From: Gammaproteobacteria bacterium Ga0077554
Lineage (GTDB): Bacteria > Pseudomonadota > Gammaproteobacteria > Ga0077554 > Ga007554
Assembly (NCBI GenBank): GCA_001464585.1
Contig: LNFF01000025.1
Coordinates: 62,001 to 126,000, forward strand
Reading direction: 5' to 3'
DNA: 64,000 nt
Shown: positions 27,391-35,838 of the stretch, piece by piece
How the letters are laid out: every line of letters begins with the position of its first letter
How positions within the stretch are numbered: position 1 is the first letter of the stretch
Program-made: the position numbers and the translations under genes
Notes under the pieces: generated by a model
The model's input: the letters and a program-made list of their open reading frames with translations, nothing else
What the model was told of the DNA's origin: nothing
Database searches by the model: none

Positions 27391-27493
27391 TGTCATTTCG
27401 AGCGTAGCGAGAAATCCTTGTCTCGAGTCTCGAACGCAGGTGAGAGATCTTTGGGAGATCTTCAAGGATTCCTCACATGCGTTCGGAATGACA
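27391..27493. repeat. Dispersed palindromic repeat, copy 2
   Basis: This is the clearest copy. TGTCATTTCGAGCGTAGCGA and GAAATCCTT at the left face GGATTCCTCACATGCGTTCG and GAATGACA at the right, an imperfect inverted repeat of about 29 bases around a 45-base centre (CTCGAGTCTCGAACGCAGG and AGATCTTTGGGAGATCTT). It has no coding potential. The rest of the 580-base gap up to 27802 holds only the palindrome at 27692. Confidence 0.85.
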
Positions 27494-27691
27494 GGTGTTG
27501 TTTTTCACAACAATCCGGCCGGCTCGCTCACCTATGCTCTCTGGCCTCACTGAGAAGTGGCGTAATTATAATCATGGCGATAGAGGAGGCTGCATGTTCG
27601 CTTTGATGTGCTGATCAAGTTTTTTACAAGCGCTAATAGATGAGATAAAGTTTTAAATTTAAGAGTAGACTATTGTGTTGACACAGAATTA

Positions 27692-27722
27692 TAGGTGGCG
27701 CATGTTAAATATGCGCCACCTA
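27692..27722. promoter_or_regulatory. 12-bp palindrome upstream of the KaiC-like operon
   Basis: TAGGTGGCGCAT and ATGCGCCACCTA form a perfect inverted repeat around a 7-base centre. There is no T-tract after it, so it is not a normal terminator. A consensus -35 TTGACA (27678-27683) is nine bases upstream, so the palindrome overlaps the expected -10 region and could be an operator. The first gene starts 80 bases downstream. Confidence 0.5.
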
Positions 27723-27802
27723 ACTGATTGTCTGAATTGGGGGAGCGATTGTATTCCACTACGGTCGTTATTTAGATATCAACTAATCATGGATGTATCC
27801 CG

Positions 27803-28222
27803 ATGGAAGCCCGTGGATCGCCGCGCCACCTGATAATCGACGCCCGCCTGGCGCGCCCGGCTGAAGGTGGCGCGGACGCCGCGATTCTGGCATGGGAACC
27901 CCTGGCGACGCACATTATCGCGATCGTGGGGGAAGGCGGTTTTGCTTCGCTGTATGCGCGCAGTGTCTTCCTCGCCGCGTCCACCTTTCCCTGGCTGGCC
28001 GCCAGCGCGCGTTCACCCCCGGCCCCTCAGCGCTTCGCGGACTTGAAAATAAACCTGGCAGGCCACCCCCCCGCCGAGGCCCGCGCCGCGAATCGTTTAC
28101 TCCTCATTACCTTCACCGATATCCTGGCCTCGCTGATTGGCGAGCCGTTAACCACGCGTATTTTACAGTCGGCGTGGGGCAGTGATGCCGCGCCGGACGC
28201 CAACCAAGGAAGTCAACCATGA
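27803..28222 (+). CDS. Hypothetical protein, first gene of the KaiC-like/GGDEF-EAL operon
   Basis: I do not recognise this 139-residue protein. It contains a central block IIAIVGEGGFASLYARSVFL and FPWLAASARS, and a second block RLLLITFTDILASLIGEPLT that looks helical and amphipathic; both contain the words GE.GF or IGE.LT. It has no signal peptide and no certain membrane segment. The stop overlaps the start of the KaiC-like gene in ATGA, so the two are coupled and probably stoichiometric partners. It could be a sensor or adaptor for the ATPase. Confidence 0.7.
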   Translation: MEARGSPRHLIIDARLARPAEGGADAAILAWEPLATHIIAIVGEGGFASLYARSVFLAASTFPWLAASARSPPAPQRFADLKINLAGHPPAEARAANRLLLITFTDILASLIGEPLTTRILQSAWGSDAAPDANQGSQP

Positions 28223-29712
28223 GCCACAAGGTAAGCATACGGCGCCTGGCCACCGGCGTGCCGGGGCTGGACAATCTGTTGGGCGGCGGCCTGCCGGAAT
28301 TTTCGTTCAACCTGATCGCGGGCACGCCGGGCAGCGGCAAAACCACGCTCGCGCACCAGATCATGTTCGCCCTGGCCACCCCGGACAACCGCGCGCTGTT
28401 CTTCACGGTGCTCGGCGAACCGGCGTTGAAGATGCTGCGTTACCAGCAGCAATTTGCGTTTTTTGATGTCGCCAAAATCAATGAGGCGATCCGCTTCGTC
28501 AATCTCTCGGCCGACCTGCTGGAAGGCGATTTTGACCGCGTCCTGGCGCGCATCGCCGAAGAAGTGCAAGACTTCGCCCCCAGTCTGGTGTTTGTCGATT
28601 CGTTCCGCTCCGTGGTGCAGTCAACCCAGCAAGTGAACCAGGGCGCGTCCGCGTTGCAGCGCTTCGTGCAACAGCTCGGCATGCAAATGACCAGTTGGCA
28701 GGCCACCACCTTTTTGATCGGGGAATACTTGTTGCCGGAAGCCGAGTCCAGCCCGGTGTTTACCGTGGCGGACGGCATCCTGTGGCTGTCACAGAACCTG
28801 CACCGCAATTCCATGGTGCGCAAGATGCAGGTGGTGAAAATGCGCGGCCAGGGCCACGCGCCGGGGCTGCATACCTTCCGCATCAATGAAACCGGCCTCC
28901 AGGTGTTCCCGCGGGCGATTGTCGGGTCGGGCGGAATTCCGGAGGCGGCCGCGCCCGCCGCCCCGGCGTACGCGCGTCTGGCGATGGGCGTGGCGGGCCT
29001 GGACGAGATGCTGGGCGGCGGCCTGCCGGTGGGCTATTCGCTGCTGCTGGTCGGGCCCTCGGGGTCGGGGAAAACCATACTCGCCACCGAATTTCTCGCC
29101 GAAGGCGTACGGCGCGGCGAACCGGGGGTGATGGCGGCGTTCGAGAAGACCCCCAGCCAACTGCTGAGCACCACGCTGCATCGCCTGGTCACGTCGCACC
29201 AGGTGGGGGTGATCGACACGCGCTCGCTGGACCTGTCGATCGATCAAACCCTGCATGACCTGATCGAAATGATCCAGCGCATGCAGGCAAAACGCGTCGT
29301 CATCGACTCCCTGTCGGGGTTTGAACTGGCGCTGGCGCCCGAGTTCCGCGAAGACTTTCGCGGCTCGCTGTACCGGATGATCGCCGAGCTGACCGGCATG
29401 GGCGTCACCATTTTGATGCTCGCCGAACTGGAAGACCGCTACACCGATTTGCGCTTCAGCCCGTATGGCAGCGCGTTTCTCGCGGACGCGATTATCGTGC
29501 AGCGCTATATCGAACTCGCGGGCCAGTTCAAGCGCGTGATATCGGTGGTGAAAGTGCGCGGCAGTGAACACAGCAAGGACATTCGCCTGTTTGACATCAC
29601 CGACCAGGGCATCGTGCTGGGCGAGACCCTGAGCGAATATGACGGCATCATGTCGGGGCGGCCCACGGTCAGCCTGCCGCCCGACCCCCCGGCTGACGGA
29701 GGGCGCCCATGA
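28219..29712 (+). CDS. KaiC-like two-domain RecA-family ATPase
   Basis: A cytoplasmic ATPase of 497 residues with two RecA/KaiC domains. Domain 1 has Walker A GTPGSGKT (35-42) and Walker B LVFVD (D127). Domain 2 has Walker A GPSGSGKT (279-286), a catalytic glutamate in FEKT (E309) and Walker B VVIDSLSG (D363). VKVRGSEHSKDIR near the end is a KaiC hallmark. The serine-threonine autophosphorylation pair of cyanobacterial KaiC is replaced (GSAFLAD at about 417-423), so it is unlikely to run the clock phosphorylation cycle. It overlaps both neighbours by four bases. There is no kaiA or kaiB. Confidence 0.9.
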   Translation: MSHKVSIRRLATGVPGLDNLLGGGLPEFSFNLIAGTPGSGKTTLAHQIMFALATPDNRALFFTVLGEPALKMLRYQQQFAFFDVAKINEAIRFVNLSADLLEGDFDRVLARIAEEVQDFAPSLVFVDSFRSVVQSTQQVNQGASALQRFVQQLGMQMTSWQATTFLIGEYLLPEAESSPVFTVADGILWLSQNLHRNSMVRKMQVVKMRGQGHAPGLHTFRINETGLQVFPRAIVGSGGIPEAAAPAAPAYARLAMGVAGLDEMLGGGLPVGYSLLLVGPSGSGKTILATEFLAEGVRRGEPGVMAAFEKTPSQLLSTTLHRLVTSHQVGVIDTRSLDLSIDQTLHDLIEMIQRMQAKRVVIDSLSGFELALAPEFREDFRGSLYRMIAELTGMGVTILMLAELEDRYTDLRFSPYGSAFLADAIIVQRYIELAGQFKRVISVVKVRGSEHSKDIRLFDITDQGIVLGETLSEYDGIMSGRPTVSLPPDPPADGGRP

Positions 29713-31412
29713 ACGGCACGGACAAGAACGGCGCTTTTGATACCGGTGACCTGCGTCAACCGGGCCAGATCGAAGACAGATCGGCAGATGTCCTCGACAA
29801 AGATATCACGCATAGGGAAAGCGCCGTCGTTGACGATGAAGCGGCGGTTTTAAGCCGCGAGAAATCGGCCACGGCACGAGAAGATGCTGCCGACTTGCGT
29901 GAAGACGCTGCCCATGTGCGCGAGGGAGTGGTGCAGATACGGGAAGGAGAAGCCCATGCGCGCGAAAGGGCAGCCACCTCGCGCGAGCATGAAATTCGCG
30001 CGGCAGAGATGCAGACAGCGCCCGCCCACATCATTATGTTGCAGCAAGCAAACGCACATCTGGTCACTGCTGCCATTGAAGCACAGAAACTGACTGAACA
30101 AGTCCTTACGGTTAAGGTTGAGCTGGATCATTTGGCCCATCACGATGTGCTCACCGACTTGCCTAATCGTATATTGCTGCAAGACCGGCTTAACCAGGCG
30201 ATTGAGTTGGCGCGTCGTCAAGGCAGGCAACTTGCGGTGATGTTTATGGATCTGGATCAATTTAAATATATCAACGATTCCCTTGGGCATGCGGTGGGCG
30301 ACCAATTATTGCGGTCGGTGGCGCAACGCCTGGTGAGTTGTGTGCGTCACTCAGACACCGTCAGTCGCCGGGGTGGGGACGAATTTGTACTGCTGTTTCC
30401 CACTATTGAGCGCGCAGAAGACGCGGCGCTGTCCGCGCAAAAGATACTCGCGGCGCTCGCGCTGCCGCACAACATTGACCGGCACGATCTCCATATCGGC
30501 GCGAGTATCGGCATCAGCATTTACCCCGACGATGGTCAGGACGCGGAAACCCTGATCATGAGCGCCGACACGGCGATGTACAGCGCCAGGGAAAACGGCC
30601 GGAACAATTACAAATTTTTCGAGCAGAGCATGAATGTTCGGGCCGTCCAGCGGCAGTCCATCGAAGCCAGCCTGCGCCGCGCGCTGGAACGGCAGGAATT
30701 TGTGTTGCACTACCAGCCGAAAATAAATCTTCACAGCGGCGCGATTGTCGGCGTCGAGGCGCTCATTCGCTGGCAGCATCCGGAGCGCGGGTTGCTGCTG
30801 CCCGGACATTTCGTGCCCATCGCCGAAGATTGTGGCCTGATCCTGCCGATGGGTCGCTGGGTGCTGCGCGAAGCCTGCCGCCAGGCTCGGGTCTGGCTGC
30901 AGGCGGGCTTGCCGCCGATCACTGTCGCCGTCAACACCTCCGCGCTCGAATTCCGCGCCAAGGATTTTATCGAAAATATACAGGCGACACTTTTGGACAC
31001 GGGTTTGGAGCCACGCTATCTGGAGCTCGAATTGACTGAAAGCGTCCTGATGCGCGATGCGGACGCTACCAATCGCATGCTGCATGCACTCGCAGACTTG
31101 GGGGTAAAGCTTACGGTGGATGACTTCGGCACTGGCTATTCCAGCCTGAGTTATCTGCGGCGGTTTCCCATCAATACCCTGAAGATCGACCAGTCGTTCG
31201 TCAATGACATGACTTGTAACCCAGGTGACGCCAGCCTCGTCAGTGCCGTGATCAGTATGGGTAAAAGCCTCAAGCACCGCGTGATTGCGGAAGGTGTCGA
31301 AACCTCGGAGCAGCATGCAATGCTGCTGGCGCGGCAGTGCGACGAAGGCCAAGGCTACTATTTCGGTCGGCCAGTGGCGGCAGAGGCGTTTGCCTCTTTA
31401 TTGAGAACTTAA
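29709..31412 (+). CDS. GGDEF-EAL protein (c-di-GMP synthesis and hydrolysis) with heptad-repeat N-terminus
   Basis: The 567 residues have three parts. Residues about 45-100 are tandem 7-residue repeats of the type xxxREDA (AREDA, LREDA, VREGV, IREGE, ARERA, SREHE), a likely coiled coil. Residues about 140-305 are a diguanylate cyclase domain with intact GGDEF (222-226) and an inhibitory I-site RHSD (213-216). Residues about 315-567 are a phosphodiesterase domain with EAL (350-352) and the later motifs NTSA, ELTES, DDFGTG, KIDQSF and EGVET. Both activities are therefore plausible. There is no membrane segment. The start overlaps the KaiC-like gene, suggesting direct control by that ATPase. Confidence 0.95.
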   Translation: MNGTDKNGAFDTGDLRQPGQIEDRSADVLDKDITHRESAVVDDEAAVLSREKSATAREDAADLREDAAHVREGVVQIREGEAHARERAATSREHEIRAAEMQTAPAHIIMLQQANAHLVTAAIEAQKLTEQVLTVKVELDHLAHHDVLTDLPNRILLQDRLNQAIELARRQGRQLAVMFMDLDQFKYINDSLGHAVGDQLLRSVAQRLVSCVRHSDTVSRRGGDEFVLLFPTIERAEDAALSAQKILAALALPHNIDRHDLHIGASIGISIYPDDGQDAETLIMSADTAMYSARENGRNNYKFFEQSMNVRAVQRQSIEASLRRALERQEFVLHYQPKINLHSGAIVGVEALIRWQHPERGLLLPGHFVPIAEDCGLILPMGRWVLREACRQARVWLQAGLPPITVAVNTSALEFRAKDFIENIQATLLDTGLEPRYLELELTESVLMRDADATNRMLHALADLGVKLTVDDFGTGYSSLSYLRRFPINTLKIDQSFVNDMTCNPGDASLVSAVISMGKSLKHRVIAEGVETSEQHAMLLARQCDEGQGYYFGRPVAAEAFASLLRT

Positions 31413-31441
31413 ACCTTGAAAAAGTTTTGTAGGTTAAGTCA

Positions 31442-31545
31442 TGTCATTCCGAGCGTAGCGAGGAATCCAGGATTTCTCCCGGCAACTGCTCCTGCGTTGC
31501 TCTACCTTCCGCCATCCATGGCGGTCGCCTTTGGTCGAAATGACA
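31442..31545. repeat. Dispersed palindromic repeat, copy 3
   Basis: TGTCATTCCGAGCGTAGCGA with GGAATCC at the left faces GGTCGAAATGACA at the right. The centre has CTGCGTTGCTCTACCTTCCG and CATCCATGG, shared with the copy at 39345. It lies between the convergent GGDEF-EAL and PilZ-like genes. Confidence 0.85.
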
Positions 31546-31577
31546 GCCTCGAGGAAATACCGGGAATCGCGATGGGA

Positions 31578-33380
31578 TTAAATGGTTGCCCACAGTGACT
31601 CGAATTCTTTTTGCTTGTCTTCGGTGCTGGCAGACATCAATGGTTCACTGAGATTGGGCGCCAGTGAAAAGCGGAATTGATTGAAAATACCGGTATCCTC
31701 CACGAGTTCATGGAGGATGAAATGCTGGGTGCAATTATTGATCTTCACCAATATTTTATCACCTGAAGTGAATAGTTGCGCGGGTACGATTAATGTGGCG
31801 GCCTGGTTGATGACTTTTAATTCCGGCAAAAGTAACCCCGCTAAAAACTCGTTTATTTCCGTGTCTGCACGCCGTATCTGCACGGCCTCAGCGGTGGGGG
31901 TGAGCATCTGAATGCCAAACTCGAGCGTTGTGGGTGTGGTGTTTTTCATCCAGCGAATAGTGGCGATGCCCCATTCGCTGGTATCTTCTTCGCGGGTGCC
32001 ATGCACGGCAATAATTTCGCCAATGCGTAACGCGGTAGTGAGCGTATCTGTCCATGATAAGCACGCGCCGCCAGCACTTTCATTGACTACCTTGCAGTTG
32101 TAAGTGGCATACACTGACATGCCCTGGATGGATTTTCCGATATCCTCGTCATTAGTTAAGCCTTGTTGGGTTCGGGCATAAGCGGTTTGATGAGATCTAT
32201 TCCATACATCATGTGCTGGCGCGGTAGTTTCTGCGCCACCTAATTCACGGCTGGTAAATTGGGCCACGTTGGGGGCTGGGATATGGTGAGGCCGCACTTT
32301 ATCAGGATCAAGATTATTAGCCGTGACATGATGGGCTGTTTTTAAGCCCAGACCAATAATCAGCGTTGCATTTTTTTGAATACGCGAAAGATTGCGTTTG
32401 GATGTCATTGACCAGGCGGATATCAGCCGCCGCACCAGCGCGGGGGATAGCTGGGCTTCTGCAGGCAGCAGGGCCTGGGGAGTGGTTTGATTGGCGATGC
32501 TGTGCAGGTGAGCGACCAAGTCCGTGGTGTTAAGCGCTAGACAGCCGCTCAGGATGCGGTTTTTGTCGCGCCGCAGGCGGTTAGCTGTTAAAAAAGCCGT
32601 GGGTTCATCCTTGTCTTGATTAATGATGTAGGCCTCGGGTAGGTCATCCGCGTTTAGCATGGGTGTTAAGGTGCTGTGTGCGGCCCATTGATCAAGTGCT
32701 GAAAATGCTGTGCTGATCTCACTCTGAGATAAGTGATAAGGCCCGGCGATGCTTAAGAGCAGAATTTTTTTATAGAGGTTACCAATATTATGATGGGGCG
32801 GCATTTTATGGCTGCCATCATGAATAGGGCTTTGATCGAGCACTTTCAGTTCGGCGTGGTGGTGTAACTGATGAATATCGTGCCACGTAGTTGCAGGGCA
32901 AGGAGTGTAGGTTTGATAGGATGTAATCAGTAACTCAGTTAGATAATGCATGGCACGATGCAAGGGTATTAAGGATTTTCCAGCCGTAAATACCGGTGTC
33001 TGATTGGTTAAAAGACTGCTCAGCACAATTTTATAACCGTTCGCCATTTCCGAGTGCAGTTCGCGCGCCAGCATCGCTGCTTTATAATTTTTGTCAGCCA
33101 GGGGAAATGCCTGGCCAATGTAGTATTTTTTCAGGGTTTCAGTAATGTGGTGAGTGGGCTCCCGGAATAATTCCAGAATTTGACTGCGATGCTGCATGGC
33201 AATCAGCGTTCTATTCATGGTGACCAGGGCATGGTAAATCATGCGCGCGGATCTGCCGACATCGGCAAGAGGTAATTTCTCAACCCACGCTTTAACTTTG
33301 GTGGGATGTGCATCAAATCCTAAATCGTGAGATTCCCGGATGGACGGGATTTGTAAGTGAGTCGTGCTGTGATGTCCCAT
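31578..33380 (-). CDS. Large protein with C-terminal PilZ-like domain, paralogue A
   Basis: A 600-residue soluble protein; I know no function for the N-terminal 400 residues. About residue 432 the segment VVNESAGGACLSW matches the NxSxxG motif of PilZ c-di-GMP receptors. It is followed by beta-rich IRWMKN and LEFGIQMLTPTAEAV, usual in PilZ proteins, but the RxxxR motif is not evident. The N-terminal part has helical blocks such as KVKAWVEKLPLADVG and ARELHSEMANGYKIVL, shared with paralogue B. It is convergent with the GGDEF-EAL gene, so it may read the second messenger made by that protein. The start at 33380 has no strong ribosome site. Confidence 0.75.
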   Translation of the reverse strand: MGHHSTTHLQIPSIRESHDLGFDAHPTKVKAWVEKLPLADVGRSARMIYHALVTMNRTLIAMQHRSQILELFREPTHHITETLKKYYIGQAFPLADKNYKAAMLARELHSEMANGYKIVLSSLLTNQTPVFTAGKSLIPLHRAMHYLTELLITSYQTYTPCPATTWHDIHQLHHHAELKVLDQSPIHDGSHKMPPHHNIGNLYKKILLLSIAGPYHLSQSEISTAFSALDQWAAHSTLTPMLNADDLPEAYIINQDKDEPTAFLTANRLRRDKNRILSGCLALNTTDLVAHLHSIANQTTPQALLPAEAQLSPALVRRLISAWSMTSKRNLSRIQKNATLIIGLGLKTAHHVTANNLDPDKVRPHHIPAPNVAQFTSRELGGAETTAPAHDVWNRSHQTAYARTQQGLTNDEDIGKSIQGMSVYATYNCKVVNESAGGACLSWTDTLTTALRIGEIIAVHGTREEDTSEWGIATIRWMKNTTPTTLEFGIQMLTPTAEAVQIRRADTEINEFLAGLLLPELKVINQAATLIVPAQLFTSGDKILVKINNCTQHFILHELVEDTGIFNQFRFSLAPNLSEPLMSASTEDKQKEFESLWATI

Positions 33381-33425
33381 GGCGCGGCAGTCCTGGATGG
33401 CCCCCCGCAGGTGTGTGAGGGCATA

Positions 33426-33572
33426 TTAGAGCCTATTCAATATCTCGCTGAAGGGCGCATCGCGGCGTTAAAAGTGCCCTCAAAATGCTCATGTACTGCG
33501 TGTACACTCCGCTTTTTCGGTCACTTTTGCCTTGCGCTGCATCCCTTGATCGAGATATTGAACAGGCTCTAA
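33426..33572. mobile_element. MITE-like element with 22-bp terminal inverted repeats
   Basis: The 147-bp element has ends TTAGAGCCTATTCAATATCT(CG) and its complement, with one mismatch, and TA near both outer edges. It is noncoding and differs from the element at 14807. It lies between the two PilZ-like paralogues. Confidence 0.8.
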
Positions 33573-33716
33573 AGGAATAGCGGCAGGTGTGGCGAATACT
33601 TAAGCAATAACTTGGCGCGTTTTGGGGTTCTGTGAAAGAGGCCTGCGCGCCTCCCTATTTAATCTCTTCGGGTTTGGCCCCCTCCCGATGCTCTCCCCGC
33701 AGCTTGCTGCGTGTAT

Positions 33717-33795
33717 TGTCATCCCGAGTCTCGAACGAATGTGAGAGAACTTTGAGGGATCTTGCTTAAGATTCCTCGCTGTGCTCGGAATGACA
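33717..33795. repeat. Dispersed palindromic repeat, copy 4
   Basis: TGTCATCCCGAGTCTCGAAC faces CTGTGCTCGGAATGACA with a shortened centre. Copies of a CAGCTTGCTGCG word flank it (33700 and 33807). The rest of 33573-33841 shows nothing else. Confidence 0.8.
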
Positions 33796-33841
33796 TAGAA
33801 ATACCCCAGCTTGCTGCGGGGATTTTTATTATCGAATATTT

Positions 33842-35689
33842 CTACAGCGCAGCCCATAGGCTCTCGAAGTCCCGGTCATGGGTTTGATTGATGGATGCAA
33901 GAATTTCATCGGCTGTTTGCACGGGCATAAAGCGAAATTGCGTAAAACCAGCGGTATTTTCCAAGGTTTCCGTTAATAAGGCATGGCGTGTTCCACAGCT
34001 CATGCTAATGGTAACTTCAGCGCCAATCGGGAAGGCGTTGGCCGGTGTAATGAGAGAGATGGATTGGTTATCGTTTTTTACTTCAGGTAACAATAAGGCA
34101 GGAATGGCGGGTTCACCGTTTCTTTCTGCAATCAGGGTGCGCACAAACACGGCTTCTGCGGTGGGCGCCAGCATTTGAATGCCAAATTCAAGTTCTTCGG
34201 GCATTGAATTTCTTACCCAGCGTATCACTGCCAGTTCCCATTCAGATGAACCTTGGTCGTTGGCAATTTTAATGCTGACGATTTCTCCGGTGCGAAATTT
34301 CTTTTGCTGATTATCACCTTTCCATGCCAGGCCTGCGCCGCCGGTACTTTCATTAATGACCGTGCAGGTGTAAGTGGGAGGTGTTGCTTCATTCCCTTGT
34401 AATTTTGCCGTGAGATTTTTATCGCCGGAATTGTTATCGGTGAGCTGTCTTTTGAAGTAATCGCCACGCACACTATTGTTGCGTGTTGCCGTGGATTTTT
34501 CAGCGCCGTTATAGGTGGGGTTGGTCAATAATACCAGGGATTTTCCGGGATTTTTATTGCGTGCAGGCGCCGCTTTTCCCTGCACGGCGGTCGCTTCCGG
34601 CATCCTGCCTCTGGCGACACTTGTGCATCCCTGCACGGCGAAGTGGTACGCAGCCTGAAACCCTATCGACAGCGTAAATGCGCCAGTTTTTCTCAGGCGC
34701 GGAAAAGTGCGTCGGGACACAATGCCCCACGCCGAAATTAACCAGCGTAATAAACCGGGCGCCAAGGCAGGCGCAGTGGCCTCAGGGATGGATTGTTCGG
34801 GCGGGCCATCAGCAAGCTTATGTAAATATTCCACCAGGGCAGTGGTGTCCAATGCGCGGCACGATTCCATCGGGCAGTCTTTGCTATACGCCAACGCGCT
34901 GGGCGGTTCATCCTGGGTGAGGTTTACAATAAATGCGCCTGACACGCTGTTGGGGTCGGTTGCCACAGTGAGTCCGCTATATAAAGGCCAGTCGCCGCTG
35001 AGAGCCGCATAAATATCGGTGATGCCTGCCTGGGATAATTGATAGGGATTGGTCAAGGCCAATAACAGGCATTGCTTGTAAATGCTGTTGATGCTGCGAT
35101 AGCTGTCAACGGGATTATCATGGTCTTCTATCGGGCTGTCGTGCAGTTTTTTTTGCTCGGCATAACGATAGAGTTGATGAATGTCGTGCCATACGGTAGG
35201 CGGGCAAGTGGCGCACATCTGGTAAGACGTGAGTATCACGCGGTTCAGGTAGCTGATGGCGCGATGCAGATGGATCAGCATCATGCTGGCGGTGGCATTA
35301 TTGATTAACAGATTATCAATGATAATCTTGTAGCCGTTGGCCATTTCCATGTGCAATTCACGGCTTAAATGCGCTGCTTTCAGGTTGATTTCAGTTAACG
35401 GTAACGGCACGCCCAGATAATGTTTTTTTAATTCAGTGGTGACGTGCTGCACTGGCGCCCTGAAAAATTCGAGGATTTGCAAGCGGTGTTGCGCGGGAAT
35501 AGTGGAACGGTTCAGGGTGGTTAATTCCTGATAGACCAGGCGCGTTGTTTCGCCGCTGTTTTCCCCAGTGTTTGACAGGCGCAAACGATCCAGCCAGTCT
35601 TTTACTTTGACTGGATGAGTTTGTCCGGGGTTCTCAAGGCGTTCATGTTTTTGCGGGAAATGTAATTTGATAATACTGCTATTTTCCAT
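33842..35689 (-). CDS. Large protein with C-terminal PilZ-like domain, paralogue B
   Basis: A 615-residue paralogue of the protein at 31578. Shared blocks include KVKDWLDRLRL, HRLQILEFFRAPVQHVT, SRELHMEMANGYKII and TVWHDIHQLYRYAE. At about residue 440 VINESTGGAGLAW again gives NxSxxG, followed by IRWVRNSMPEELEFGIQML; again no clear RxxxR. A poorly conserved linker rich in Asn, Lys and Thr precedes the domain. The tandem pair is separated by a MITE and a repeat, so they may be transcribed separately. The functional guess is a c-di-GMP or protein-binding effector. Confidence 0.75.
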   Translation of the reverse strand: MENSSIIKLHFPQKHERLENPGQTHPVKVKDWLDRLRLSNTGENSGETTRLVYQELTTLNRSTIPAQHRLQILEFFRAPVQHVTTELKKHYLGVPLPLTEINLKAAHLSRELHMEMANGYKIIIDNLLINNATASMMLIHLHRAISYLNRVILTSYQMCATCPPTVWHDIHQLYRYAEQKKLHDSPIEDHDNPVDSYRSINSIYKQCLLLALTNPYQLSQAGITDIYAALSGDWPLYSGLTVATDPNSVSGAFIVNLTQDEPPSALAYSKDCPMESCRALDTTALVEYLHKLADGPPEQSIPEATAPALAPGLLRWLISAWGIVSRRTFPRLRKTGAFTLSIGFQAAYHFAVQGCTSVARGRMPEATAVQGKAAPARNKNPGKSLVLLTNPTYNGAEKSTATRNNSVRGDYFKRQLTDNNSGDKNLTAKLQGNEATPPTYTCTVINESTGGAGLAWKGDNQQKKFRTGEIVSIKIANDQGSSEWELAVIRWVRNSMPEELEFGIQMLAPTAEAVFVRTLIAERNGEPAIPALLLPEVKNDNQSISLITPANAFPIGAEVTISMSCGTRHALLTETLENTAGFTQFRFMPVQTADEILASINQTHDRDFESLWAAL

Positions 35690-35838
35690 GTCGCGCTTCC
35701 CGTTTAGTGATGTAAGACTCGTGTGCCACAGTCAGCGCAGCCCGCGCTATTTTATTTATCGGCGGGAGTGATTAATTATTTAGCAGTTTGTGGGAAGGAC
35801 GCGCGGGAATTTATGCAAGCGCTACGGCATAGGGTGCG

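Noticed and set aside
28219-29712. True circadian clock KaiC
   Set aside because: There are no kaiA or kaiB genes, and the serine-threonine autophosphorylation pair is replaced; only the family membership is supported.
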